Shown here: piece after piece, positions 26,604 through 35,221 of the stretch
Numbering within the stretch: the first letter of the stretch is position 1
Layout of the letters: each line of letters starts with the position of its first letter
Assembly (NCBI GenBank): GCA_019635015.1
Contig: JAHCAG010000015.1
Coordinates: 16,850 to 80,849, forward strand
From: Burkholderiales bacterium
Lineage (GTDB): Bacteria > Pseudomonadota > Gammaproteobacteria > Burkholderiales > SG8-41
Length of the DNA stretch: 64,000 nucleotides
Direction of reading: 5' to 3'
Program-made: the position numbers and the translations under genes
Notes under the pieces: model-generated
What the model was told of the DNA's origin: nothing
The model's input: only the letters and a program-made list of their open reading frames with translations
Databases searched by the model: none

Positions 26604-28985
26604 ATGAGCACAGTACTCCAGCCCAAACCGGCGGCAGCGGCAGACAATCTGGCTGAAAAACTGAATTTCCAGCAGAAACTGCAGGCCGTCACCAACAAGA
26701 TCCACGCGACCAAGAACATCGACGAGATCATCCTCGAGCTGTCGCAGGAGTTGTGCAACCTGTTCAATGCCGACCGCCTGACCATCTACCTGCTGAGCGA
26801 GGACAAGGGTTCGATCATTTCGAAGGTCAAGACCGGGCTGAACTCCTTCAAGGACATCAAGCTGCCGATCAACGAGCAGTCCGTGGCCGGTTATGTCGCG
26901 GCCAGCAAGCGCATTGTCAATATCCGTGACGTCTACGACGACGCCGAGCTCAAATCCCACAGCGGCCAGCTCAACTTCCTGAAGGCCGTCGATGCCAAAA
27001 CCGGGTACCGCACCAAGCAGATGCTGGTGGCGCCGGTGATCGAGGCGAAGTCCAGGGATCTGATCGGGGTCGTGCAGATCATCAACAACAAGTCCGGCAC
27101 ACCGTTCCCGTCGATGATGGAGGAGGGGGTGCAGTCGCTGACCGAGACGCTGGCCATCGCCTTCCGCCAGCGCCAGGGCCCGATGATGCAGGTGCGCAGC
27201 AAGTATGACGGTCTGGTCACCAACGCGGTCATCTCCGGCGAGGAACTGGAACTGGCGCAGCGTTCGGCGCGGCGCAAGAACCTGGATGTCGAAACGGTGC
27301 TGACCGGCGAGTTCCAGGTCAAGCTGCCCGCGCTGGGGGAGGCCCTCGGCAGTTACTTCGGCGTGCCCTACGAGCCGTTCAAGCAGGACCGCATCAAGCC
27401 GCCGGACCTGATGAAGAACATGAACCGCGAGTTCTGCCAGACCAACCAGTGGGTGCCTCTGGACGACACCAAGGACGGCATCATCGTGATGACCACCGAC
27501 CCCGAGCGGGTCAAGGCCTCGCGGATGGTGAACAACGTGTTTCCGAAGAGCAAGATCGTCTTCCGGGTGACCACCAACAGCGAGTTTGTCAGCACCCTCG
27601 ACCAGATGTTCGGCGCCGGCAGCGGCCTCGAGGATTCCGGCAACATCGAGGACATGCTCGGCACGCTGGATGACGAGGCCGAAGGCGAGGGCGGCGGCGG
27701 TGATGACGTGGCCTCTGCCGCGGCGGACAACGAACTGGTCAAACTGGTCAACAAGATCATTATCGATGCCTACCAGATGGGGGCGTCGGACATTCACATC
27801 GAGCCTTATCCCGGCAAGTCGAAAACCGAAATCCGCTTCCGCCGCGACGGATCCCTGCAGCCCTACATCCAGGTGCCGGCGAGTTACCGCAGTGCGCTGG
27901 CCGCGCGCCTGAAGATCATGTGCGACCTCGACATTTCCGAGCGCCGGCGGCCGCAGGACGGCAAGATCAAGTTCAAGAAATTCGGTCCCCTGGACATCGA
28001 GCTGCGGGTGGCGACGATTCCGTCAGCGGGCGGTGTCGAAGACATCGTCATGCGTATCCTGGCGGCCGGCGAGCCGATTCCCCTGGACAAGCTGGGGCTG
28101 ACCAAGCGCAACCTTGAGACCCTGAAAGAGGTGGTGTCCAAACCCTATGGCCTCTTTTTCGTCTGCGGTCCGACTGGTTCGGGCAAAACGACGACGCTGC
28201 ACTCGGTGCTGGGTTACCTGAACACGCCGGACACCAAGATCTGGACCGCCGAAGACCCGGTGGAGATCACGCAGAAAGGCCTGCGCCAGGTGCAGATGAA
28301 CCCGAAGGCCGGCATGACCTTCGCGGTGGCGATGAAGGCCTTCCTGCGGGCCGATCCGGACATCATCATGGTCGGCGAGATGCGCGACAAGGAAACCACC
28401 GGCACCGGCATCGAAGCCTCGCTGACCGGCCACCTGGTGTTCGCCACCCTGCACACCAACAGCGCGCCGGAGTCGATCATCCGCCTGCTCGACATGGGCA
28501 TGGATCCCTTCAACTTTGCCGATGCGCTGCTCGGCATCCTGGCGCAGCGCCTGGCGAAGCGGCTGTGCGGCAAGTGCAAGAAACCCCATGAGGCGACTCC
28601 CGAGGAAATCCAGGCGCTGCTTACCGAGTTTTCTCTCGAGCTGAAGAACACGGCGAGCTGGAAGAAGGACCCCAAGGCCGCCGAGGAGAAGGTGCTGGAG
28701 GACTGGGTCAAGGAATACGGCAACGAGAACGGCAAGCTGGTGATCCACGATCCGGTGGGCTGCGAGGTCTGCGGCGGCAGCGGTTACAAGGGGCGTGTCG
28801 GCCTGCACGAGCTGCTGGTCGGCACTGATCCGCTGAAGAAAAACATCCAGGAGCACGCGCGGGTTGCCGAAATGGTGGCCACTGCGCTGGATGACGGCAT
28901 GCGCACCCTGAAGCAGGACGGCATCGAAAAGGTGCTGATGGGCATCACCGACATGAAGCAGGTGCGCGCGGTCTGCATCAAGTAA
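26604..28985 (+). CDS. GAF-domain-fused PilB/GspE-type secretion ATPase
   Basis: The 793-residue protein is longer than PilB (about 570) because of an N-terminal GAF sensor (about 25-185: DRLTIYLLSEDKGSI, VVNIR-like loop, GVVQIINNKSG). Then comes a degenerate MshEN-like domain (about 195-300), an acidic Gly-rich linker (about 355-375) and the ATPase: Walker A GPTGSGKTTTLHS (Lys528), the Asp and His boxes (AEDPVEI; FATLHTNSAPESI), and the tetracysteine motif CGKCKK with CEVCGGSGYKG. It should power pilus extension or type II-like secretion. AAAGGGG precedes ATG 26604; GTG 26598 overlaps that region and is less likely. Next comes an HD-GYP gene with a similar GAF domain. MshEN domains in some relatives bind c-di-GMP. 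Confidence 0.9.
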   Translation: MSTVLQPKPAAAADNLAEKLNFQQKLQAVTNKIHATKNIDEIILELSQELCNLFNADRLTIYLLSEDKGSIISKVKTGLNSFKDIKLPINEQSVAGYVAASKRIVNIRDVYDDAELKSHSGQLNFLKAVDAKTGYRTKQMLVAPVIEAKSRDLIGVVQIINNKSGTPFPSMMEEGVQSLTETLAIAFRQRQGPMMQVRSKYDGLVTNAVISGEELELAQRSARRKNLDVETVLTGEFQVKLPALGEALGSYFGVPYEPFKQDRIKPPDLMKNMNREFCQTNQWVPLDDTKDGIIVMTTDPERVKASRMVNNVFPKSKIVFRVTTNSEFVSTLDQMFGAGSGLEDSGNIEDMLGTLDDEAEGEGGGGDDVASAAADNELVKLVNKIIIDAYQMGASDIHIEPYPGKSKTEIRFRRDGSLQPYIQVPASYRSALAARLKIMCDLDISERRRPQDGKIKFKKFGPLDIELRVATIPSAGGVEDIVMRILAAGEPIPLDKLGLTKRNLETLKEVVSKPYGLFFVCGPTGSGKTTTLHSVLGYLNTPDTKIWTAEDPVEITQKGLRQVQMNPKAGMTFAVAMKAFLRADPDIIMVGEMRDKETTGTGIEASLTGHLVFATLHTNSAPESIIRLLDMGMDPFNFADALLGILAQRLAKRLCGKCKKPHEATPEEIQALLTEFSLELKNTASWKKDPKAAEEKVLEDWVKEYGNENGKLVIHDPVGCEVCGGSGYKGRVGLHELLVGTDPLKKNIQEHARVAEMVATALDDGMRTLKQDGIEKVLMGITDMKQVRAVCIK

Positions 28986-29007
28986 GAAACCCGCGGTTGC
29001 CGCAGCC

Positions 29008-30630
29008 ATGAATACCGTCCAAGCCCCGCCGGCCCACGGCGACCTGTCGCACCGGCTGTCCGAGTTGCTGCGCATCGGCGCCGCGTTGTCCAAGGAGCGC
29101 GACATCAACCGCCTGCTGGAGGCGATCCTGGTGGCGGCCAAGGACATCACCAATGCCGATGGCGGCACGCTCTACCGCATGACGGAAGACCGGCAGGCCC
29201 TGCGTTTCGAGATCATGCGCAACGACACCCTGGGTATCGCGATGGGCGGCACCAGCGGCGAGGACATACCCTTCTATCCGGTCAACCTGTTCGACCGGGA
29301 GGGCGGGGCGATCCACAGCATGGTTGCGGCCTACGCGGTCCACCATGATTGCTCCGTCAACATCGCCGACGCCTACACCGAGGCCGGTTTCGATTTTTCG
29401 GGCACCAAGAATTTCGACAAGAAAACGGGTTACCGCTCGACTTCCTTCCTGACGGTGCCGATGAAAAACCATGAGGACGAGATCATCGGCGTCCTCCAAC
29501 TGATCAATGCCAAGCGCCGCCCGGACGGAGAAGTGGTGCCGTTTTCCGGTGACGACCAGAAGCTGGCCGAGTCGCTGGCCTCGCAGGCGGCAATCGCGCT
29601 GACCAACCGGCTGCTGATCAACCATCTGGAGACCCTGTTCGAGTCTTTCATCCAGATGATCAACGCGGCAATCGACGACAAGTCGCCCTACACCGGCGGA
29701 CACTGCGAACGCGTGCCGACGCTGACCATGCTGCTGGCGGAGGCGGTGAACAACTGCAGGGTGGGTCCCCTGCGCGATTTCTCGATGGACGAGCGCGACC
29801 GTTACGAGCTGAAAATCGCCGGCCTGCTGCACGACTGCGGCAAGGTCACCACGCCGGTGCACGTGGTCGACAAGGCCACCAAGCTGCAGACCATCAATGA
29901 CCGCATCGAACTGATCGACACCCGCTTCGAGGTGGTCCGACGCGATGCGGAAATCGCACAGTTGCGGGGAGAGTCTTCCGCGGAACAGACGGCATCATTG
30001 CTGAATGCCATCAGGGAGGACCGCGACTTTCTGCGCCGCACCAACATCGGTGGCGAGGCAATGAGTGATGCCGACATCGCGCGGGTCAGGGAGATTTCCG
30101 CCCGTTACCCGTGGCGGGGGCCGGACGGCAGCACCGCGCCGTTCCTGAGTGATGACGAGATCGAGAACCTGACCATCCGCGCCGGCACGCTGACCGCGGC
30201 CGAACGCGAGATCATCAATCACCATATCGAAGTCACGATCCAGATGCTCGAGTCGCTGCCCTGGCCGCGGCACCTGAAGAATGTGCCGGAATATGCCGGC
30301 GGCCACCACGAGCGCATGGACGGGAAGGGTTATCCCCGCGGGCTGACCCGGGAGCAGATGTCGGTGCAGGCGCGCTGCATGGGCATCGCCGACATCTTCG
30401 AGGCGCTGACGGCCAAGGACCGCCCGTACAAGAAGGGCAAGACACTGACCGAATCGCTGACGATCCTCGGCAAGTTCAAGCTGAACGGCCATGTCGATCC
30501 GGACCTGTTCGACATTTTCATGTGGGAAAAGGTCTACGAGAAATATGCCGCCGAGTTTCTCGATCCCGAGCAGATCGATACGGTGGATGTGTCGCGGATA
30601 CCCGGTTACCGGCCGCCGCCGGTGCAATAG
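29008..30630 (+). CDS. GAF-HD-GYP domain phosphodiesterase
   Basis: The 540-residue protein has a GAF domain (about 15-200) and an HD-GYP domain (about 220-525). The catalytic residues are HD at 275-276 (LLHDCGKVTTPVHV) and HHERMDGKGYPRGL with GYP at 441-443. HD-GYP proteins usually hydrolyse c-di-GMP. The HD and GYP parts are about 165 residues apart, against about 60 in typical members, because of a charged helical insertion (about 295-390). The gene starts 22 bases after the GAF-ATPase, so both probably respond to related ligands. Activity on another cyclic dinucleotide cannot be excluded. Confidence 0.9.
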   Translation: MNTVQAPPAHGDLSHRLSELLRIGAALSKERDINRLLEAILVAAKDITNADGGTLYRMTEDRQALRFEIMRNDTLGIAMGGTSGEDIPFYPVNLFDREGGAIHSMVAAYAVHHDCSVNIADAYTEAGFDFSGTKNFDKKTGYRSTSFLTVPMKNHEDEIIGVLQLINAKRRPDGEVVPFSGDDQKLAESLASQAAIALTNRLLINHLETLFESFIQMINAAIDDKSPYTGGHCERVPTLTMLLAEAVNNCRVGPLRDFSMDERDRYELKIAGLLHDCGKVTTPVHVVDKATKLQTINDRIELIDTRFEVVRRDAEIAQLRGESSAEQTASLLNAIREDRDFLRRTNIGGEAMSDADIARVREISARYPWRGPDGSTAPFLSDDEIENLTIRAGTLTAAEREIINHHIEVTIQMLESLPWPRHLKNVPEYAGGHHERMDGKGYPRGLTREQMSVQARCMGIADIFEALTAKDRPYKKGKTLTESLTILGKFKLNGHVDPDLFDIFMWEKVYEKYAAEFLDPEQIDTVDVSRIPGYRPPPVQ

Positions 30631-30640
30631 CCGCGGGCGG

Positions 30641-30961
30641 TCAGTCCTTCTTCGACACCGCGACGACCAGTTTCTCAGTGATCATTTCGATGAACCCGTC
30701 ATCGTAGCCCTGTTCCTTCATTTCCCAGCGGAAGGTGTTTGCGAGGCGGGCTTTCTTGTAGAGGCCCAGCTTGTGCTCCTTCCTGAAGGCGGTCGCGGTT
30801 TCGAACAGCGCATCGACTTTCGGCTCCAGTGTCTTGAGCGAAACGCCGGGATTGCCGGGGGAAGCCTTCCCTTTCGGCGGACGCAGCGCCATGACCTTGT
30901 CGACGAGTCCGCGCGCGAATTCATCCACCTGTTTTCCAGAAACCGATCCGAAAAGACCCAT
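30641..30961 (-). CDS. conserved hypothetical protein, 106 residues
   Basis: On the minus strand, ATG 30961 is preceded by AAGGA at 8 bases, which sets this start well inside a longer open frame. The product opens MGLFGSVSGKQVDEFARGLV and has alternating basic and acidic helices, with no signal peptide, membrane segment or known motif. It lies tail to tail with the HD-GYP gene (10 bases apart) and divergent from the TPR gene at 31103. Function is not recognised. Confidence 0.7.
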   Translation of the reverse strand: MGLFGSVSGKQVDEFARGLVDKVMALRPPKGKASPGNPGVSLKTLEPKVDALFETATAFRKEHKLGLYKKARLANTFRWEMKEQGYDDGFIEMITEKLVVAVSKKD

Positions 30962-31102
30962 GACACATTCCTTTGAGCGGGATGAAAGAATCGCCTGTGT
31001 AGAATGCGAGAATACCAAGCATGAACCTGCAGGTGTAGCCCCGCAGACGGCCGGGCGGCCTGAAGGATTTTCATTGGCGGCCGGAAGTACGGGACGAAAC
31101 TG

Positions 31103-32869
31103 ATGCGCATGTTGAAAAATCTGCTGACCGGCCTGTGGCAGGCGCCTGCCGCTGCTGCGCGTGCGGCACTTGAACAGGAGGCGATATCCAGCCTCGGGCC
31201 GGCAATTGAAGCATTTAATGCCGGTCGTTATGAAGAGGCGGTCCGGGCCTGTGAGACGGTTATCGCCGGGCAGCCAGACAGTGCGCAGGCCCGCCATCTA
31301 TGCGCGCGTGCCCTGATGGCGCTGCAGCGCCATGCCGAGGCTTTGCCCCTGCTGAAGGTTGCCGTGGACATCGATCCCGCGCTCGCTGATGCCCACGGGG
31401 ATCTGGCAAGGATCCGCTTCGAGGCCGGGGATCATCAGGCGGCCGAAAAACATGCCCGTGACGCGGTGGCCGCGCAGCCTGCCGAGGCACGCTTCCGTGA
31501 AGTGCTGGCCGATGTGCTGCAGGCAACGGGGCGCGACCGTGACGCACTGACAGAGCTGTTTGCAGCCCTGGAGTTTGCGCCGGAGCGCCAGGACCTGCTG
31601 CTCCGGTTATGTGCCGGCCTGGACCGTGCGGGCCGGCACCGCGAGATGCTGCCGCTGGCCGAACGCGCCGTCGCGGAAAACGGCGAGAATTTCGAGACGC
31701 TGTGCTGCCTTGCGCTGGCGCAGTTCGGCGTGGATGAACTGGAGGCTGCCGAGGCGACGGCGAGAAAAGCCTTGCGACTTCGCAGCGACGACTCGGCCCC
31801 CTATGTGGTGCTGGGCAATGCATTGTTCGAACTGGGCAGGCCCGATGAAGCGCTGGCGGCCCACCGCCGGGCGCTGAAACTCGATCCCGATTCAGCGGCA
31901 GCGCGTTATGACATTGGCCTGATCAATCTGATGCGCTGCCGCTTTCGCGAGGGCTGGGAGCATTTCGAGCAGCGCCTGAACATCAACCGTTTCAGGGCAT
32001 GGCGGTCCTGTGAGCCGCGCTGGAACGGCAGGGCTCTGCAAGGCCGGACCATCCTGGTGATGCGTGAACAGGGGCTGGGGGACGAGATCATGTATGCCTC
32101 CTGCTATCCCGATCTGCTCAGGCAGTCGGCGCAGTGTCATATTGAATGCGATCCGCGTCTCGAACGTTTGTTCACCCGTTCCTTTCCCGGAGCCCGTTTC
32201 CATCCCCTGCAGGATTTGCACACCCGGGAACGCACGGATCCGGGCGTGCCGGTGGACGTTTACAGTTACGCCGGCAGCCTGCCGCGTCACTTCCGCAACG
32301 GATTGCAGGAATTTCCGGCGCACAGCGGATACCTGAAACCTGATCCGCAGCGGGTCGGGCATTGGCGGCAGCGGCTTGCTGCGCTGGGGACCGGCCTCAA
32401 GGTCGGCATTTCCTGGCGGGGAGGCGTGGCAGTGACCCGCCGTGGCCGCAGGTCGCTGGATCTGACACAGTTGTTGCCGGTCTTGTCGGTGCCGGGTGTG
32501 CACTGGATCAATCTGCAGTACGGGGACCGGGACGCCGATATCGCGGAGTTTTCCGCTGCACAGGGTATCGCCATCACGGACTGGCCGGAGGCCATCGACC
32601 GGGACTATGACGAAACGGCGGCGCTGGTCAGCGCGCTGGATCTGGTGATTTCCGTGTGCACATCGGTGGTTCACCTGACCGGCGCGCTGGGCCGGCCGGC
32701 GTGGGTGATGACGCCGCGGATTCCCGAGTGGCGTTATGGCCTCGGGCGCGACACCATGCCCTGGTATCCCTCGGTGCGTCTGTTCCGGCAACCCGGGCGC
32801 GGTGAATGGCAGCCGGTCATTGCCGAAATCCGGGAACGGCTGCAGGATCAGGCGAAAGGCCAAGACTGA
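31103..32869 (+). CDS. TPR protein with glycosyltransferase-like C-terminus
   Basis: The 588-residue protein has about six to seven TPR repeats (about 25-290; for example GRPDEALAAHRRALKLDPDS) and then a domain of about 280 residues with VMREQGLGDEIMYASCYPDL and VGISWRGG, ending in a region with SALDLVISVCTSVVHLTGALGRP. That arrangement resembles TPR-linked glycosyltransferases of the OGT/heptosyltransferase type, where the last motif binds the nucleotide-sugar. It stands just upstream of the pilin and a pilin-glycosylation-like gene, so modification of the pilin is a reasonable guess. Acceptor and sugar are unknown. The stop codon is embedded in a TGACAA-TTT-TTGTCA repeat. Confidence 0.75.
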   Translation: MRMLKNLLTGLWQAPAAAARAALEQEAISSLGPAIEAFNAGRYEEAVRACETVIAGQPDSAQARHLCARALMALQRHAEALPLLKVAVDIDPALADAHGDLARIRFEAGDHQAAEKHARDAVAAQPAEARFREVLADVLQATGRDRDALTELFAALEFAPERQDLLLRLCAGLDRAGRHREMLPLAERAVAENGENFETLCCLALAQFGVDELEAAEATARKALRLRSDDSAPYVVLGNALFELGRPDEALAAHRRALKLDPDSAAARYDIGLINLMRCRFREGWEHFEQRLNINRFRAWRSCEPRWNGRALQGRTILVMREQGLGDEIMYASCYPDLLRQSAQCHIECDPRLERLFTRSFPGARFHPLQDLHTRERTDPGVPVDVYSYAGSLPRHFRNGLQEFPAHSGYLKPDPQRVGHWRQRLAALGTGLKVGISWRGGVAVTRRGRRSLDLTQLLPVLSVPGVHWINLQYGDRDADIAEFSAAQGIAITDWPEAIDRDYDETAALVSALDLVISVCTSVVHLTGALGRPAWVMTPRIPEWRYGLGRDTMPWYPSVRLFRQPGRGEWQPVIAEIRERLQDQAKGQD

Positions 32870-32907
32870 CAATTTTTGTCAATTTGTGACAGCTTGCTGG
32901 CTGTCGC
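32867..32907 (+). promoter_or_regulatory. candidate enhancer region with repeated TGTC elements upstream of the pilin
   Basis: TGACAA-TTT-TTGTCA (32867-32881), a TGACAG near 32887 and CTGTCGC near 32901-32907 give several TGTC cores, about 190-230 bases upstream of the predicted sigma-54 start. PilR-type activators of pilin genes bind repeated TGTC elements. The assignment rests on pattern and position only. Confidence 0.4.
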
Positions 32908-32959
32908 GAGTGGGGCGGCTGACATATGGAATCTGTGGGGTTCGACTCTGCAATATCAT

Positions 32960-32977
32960 CCGTGATCCAAATCACGG
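32960..32977 (+). promoter_or_regulatory. CRP/Vfr-like palindrome upstream of the pilin
   Basis: CCGTGAT-CCAA-ATCACGG is a perfect 7-4-7 palindrome. It contains GTGA-N6-TCAC, the CRP core, with four of five bases matching in each TGTGA half. Its centre lies about 130 bases upstream of the predicted pilin transcription start. The encoded cyclase 7 kb upstream could supply cAMP. Confidence 0.55.
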
Positions 32978-33070
32978 CCATCTCTGAGTTACGAGGACGA
33001 TTTATAAAAATACAAATAAAATCAAATAGTTACGTTAATTCAACGAAGTGACTGGATATTGCTGACGCTT

Positions 33071-33087
33071 TTGGTACAAGACTTGCT
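33071..33087 (+). promoter_or_regulatory. sigma-54 (-24/-12) promoter of the type IV pilin
   Basis: TTGGTACAAGACTTGCT has GG at 33073-33074 and GC at 33085-33086 with the required 10 bases between, close to TTGGCAC-N5-TTGCT. The expected start is near 33098, giving a leader of about 48 nt before ATG 33146. Type IV pilin genes are classically sigma-54 dependent. Confidence 0.88.
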
Positions 33088-33145
33088 CTAATGGGCTGGC
33101 GGGCACTGCCCGGCATTACCGTGTTCAACTATTTGGGAGCATCAC

Positions 33146-33580
33146 ATGAAAAATCTGCAAAAGGGCTTTACGCTGATCGAACTGATGATCGTCGTGGCGA
33201 TCATCGGCATTCTGGCGGCAATTGCGATTCCGCAGTACCAGGACTACATCACCCGCGCCAAGTGGCAGGACAACCTGTCCCGCGTCCAGGCCTTCAAGAC
33301 GGCGATTGCCGAATGCCTGCAGAACAATGCGGGTACGATGGCCGAGTGCGATACGACGGATGAAGTGCGCAGCTCCACCGGCGCGCTGACCCTTCCCGCA
33401 GCTTCCGGTAACATCGCCTCGCTGGCCTATGACGCAGCGGGTATTCTGATCACCGGCACGGCTGGCGTTGGTAGCTGCACGGTGTTGGTCACCCCGGACA
33501 ACTCCAGCGGCTCTTCGGTCGCTTGGTCCTACACCAACGGTGGCGGCTGCAACAAGTCCAAGACCGGCGTGGGCACCTGA
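33146..33580 (+). CDS. pilA: type IV major pilin
   Basis: The 144-residue prepilin has the short leader MKNLQKG, with cleavage before Phe, and [20 protein letters not shown], with Glu5 of the mature protein, the hallmark of type IVa pilins. The globular part has four cysteines (AECLQ, MAECD, GSCTV, GGCNK), so up to two disulfides, the last closing the C-terminal D-region. Ser/Thr-rich stretches near the end ([15 protein letters not shown]) could be glycosylated. It has a sigma-54 promoter and its own terminator, as expected for an abundant subunit. The likely oligosaccharyltransferase follows. Confidence 0.95.
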   Translation: MKNLQKGFTLIELMIVVAIIGILAAIAIPQYQDYITRAKWQDNLSRVQAFKTAIAECLQNNAGTMAECDTTDEVRSSTGALTLPAASGNIASLAYDAAGILITGTAGVGSCTVLVTPDNSSGSSVAWSYTNGGGCNKSKTGVGT

Positions 33581-33595
33581 TACACACTGGCTCTG

Positions 33596-33625
33596 AAAAA
33601 ACCCCGGGCGACCGGGGTTTTTTTT
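33596..33625 (+). terminator. terminator of the pilin gene
   Basis: AAAAAACCCCGG (33596-33607), loop GCGA, CCGGGGTTTTTT (33612-33623) with further T residues to 33625. The 12-bp perfect stem stands between the pilin and the downstream membrane glycosyltransferase, so most transcripts stop after the pilin. Confidence 0.92.
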
Positions 33626-33721
33626 GTACTGCACGTCAAGATTGCGTTTGCGCGGGCGGTTTGCATTACGCCGGAATCCGGTTCTAATGTCTGTGGCACC
33701 CGCAAATTTTTCCAGGGACAG

Positions 33722-35206
33722 ATGAATCATTCAGTAAACCTGCCGGATCTGCGCCGGGCGTGGCAGGGCACACCGTGGATCGTGCTGGCGGTTGCTGCTT
33801 TTGTATTCCTGGCGCCCAACGTCGATCTGGCGACTGCGCTGCAATGGCATGACGGCCAGCGGCTGGGACAGCTGCTGTTGCTGGGCGTGGTGCTGTTGCT
33901 GCTGGGCGCGCCCCACAATCTGCGTGCCACGGCCGATGCCTGGAGTTGCCTGCGACCGTGGGTCCGATGGGCTTGGTCGATGGCGCTGGCTCTGGGGCTG
34001 GTTTCGAGCGTGCTGGCGGCGCTGCCGCGCTGGGCGCTGCTGGAATGGGGGCTGTTGTGTCTGCTGCTGACGGGGGTATTTGCCGTGGCGGCACAACGGC
34101 GGACCGGTGGCGAAAAACTCGATGGCTGGCTGGTACTGCTGTTTTATGCCGCGGCGACGGCCTACACGGTATCCAGCGCTGTCATCTACATGACGATGTT
34201 GCTGGCAGGGCCGGCGTACGGACAGGCATTCAATGTCCTGGAGATGTACCACGGGTTTTCCAATGTCCGCTTTTTCGGCTATCTGCAGACCATGCTGCTG
34301 CCTTTTCTGCTGCTGCCTGCGATGTGGTGGGGAACTACCCTGACGCGACGTATCCTGCTGTGGAGCGTGCCGATAGCGTGGTGGATGCTGGTGATCGGTT
34401 CGGGGTCGCGCGGCACCTGGGTTGCACTGCTGGTCGGGATGATCGCGGTGCTGCTGTTTGCCGGCCGACCGGGCCGTTTTTGGATGCGCTGGCAGCTTGC
34501 GGCGCTGGTTGGCGGAGGCGTTTGTTATGTTTTTTTCGTCTTGCTGGTGCCGCAGTGGCTGGCGCAGCCTGCGGTGTACCTGCATCGCACCGGGGAAATC
34601 ATGTCCCTGTCATTGCGCGAATTGCTGTGGACCGAAGCGCTTCAGTTTGCCTGGCAGCAGCCCTGGCTGGGAATCGGGCCGATGCACTACGCACAGGCGG
34701 CTGCCCGGGTTGCCGCGCATCCGCACAATGCCGTGCTGCAATGGCTGGCGGAATGGGGGATTCCTGCGGCCTTGTTGCTGACCGCGCTTTGCGCCACCGC
34801 CGGGCTCGCCTTTGCCGGACATGTGCGGCGGGTGGTGCAGGCGGACGGCAGCCGGGTGCCGGTACAGGTGGCGTTGCTGGCAGCCCTTGCCGGTGCCGCG
34901 GCGCAGTCGATGGTCGATGGCATCCTGGTGATGCCGGTCAGCCAGACCCTGCTGGTCCTGCTCTGTGGCTGGGCGATGGGGCTTTATTTCGAAGAGCGCC
35001 GCTGCACGGCGCAGGGGGATATTTTCGGGCGCGCAGCGGTGGCCGTCGTGGCCCTTGCTGCCGCCACCCTGGTGGCCCGGGGCGTTGTGCCGGAAATCGG
35101 CCGCATTGCCGAGCGCGAACAAGCCTACCTTACGGCCTATCCGCCGGAAAATCCGGCCCTGCCGAACTTGATGCCGCGGTTCTGGACGCAGGGACGGATC
35201 GAGTAA
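33722..35206 (+). CDS. O-antigen ligase / pilin oligosaccharyltransferase-like membrane protein (PglL/TfpO type)
   Basis: The 494-residue protein has about 11-12 hydrophobic helices and a large periplasmic loop in the second half. That loop includes WLGIGPMHYAQAA and PHNAVLQWLAEWGIPAALLL, with the H-N-x-x-L-x-x-x-x-E-x-G pattern of the Wzy_C domain. Members next to pilin genes attach lipid-linked glycans to pilin serine or threonine. It lies 141 bases after the pilin, separated by a terminator, so it is expressed at a lower level or from read-through. LPS ligase is the alternative; adjacency to the pilin favours pilin glycosylation. It converges with soxB 16 bases away, with no terminator visible. 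Confidence 0.8.
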   Translation: MNHSVNLPDLRRAWQGTPWIVLAVAAFVFLAPNVDLATALQWHDGQRLGQLLLLGVVLLLLGAPHNLRATADAWSCLRPWVRWAWSMALALGLVSSVLAALPRWALLEWGLLCLLLTGVFAVAAQRRTGGEKLDGWLVLLFYAAATAYTVSSAVIYMTMLLAGPAYGQAFNVLEMYHGFSNVRFFGYLQTMLLPFLLLPAMWWGTTLTRRILLWSVPIAWWMLVIGSGSRGTWVALLVGMIAVLLFAGRPGRFWMRWQLAALVGGGVCYVFFVLLVPQWLAQPAVYLHRTGEIMSLSLRELLWTEALQFAWQQPWLGIGPMHYAQAAARVAAHPHNAVLQWLAEWGIPAALLLTALCATAGLAFAGHVRRVVQADGSRVPVQVALLAALAGAAAQSMVDGILVMPVSQTLLVLLCGWAMGLYFEERRCTAQGDIFGRAAVAVVALAAATLVARGVVPEIGRIAEREQAYLTAYPPENPALPNLMPRFWTQGRIE

Positions 35207-35221
35207 GCGGCAATCGCTGTC

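Noticed and set aside
26459..26785. Small minus-strand open frame over the start of the GAF-ATPase gene
   Set aside because: Overlaps a strong gene and lacks any supporting signal.
32867..32881. TGACAA-TTT-TTGTCA as a terminator of the TPR gene
   Set aside because: The stem is short and AT-rich and has no run of T after it; it fits better as part of the pilin upstream elements.
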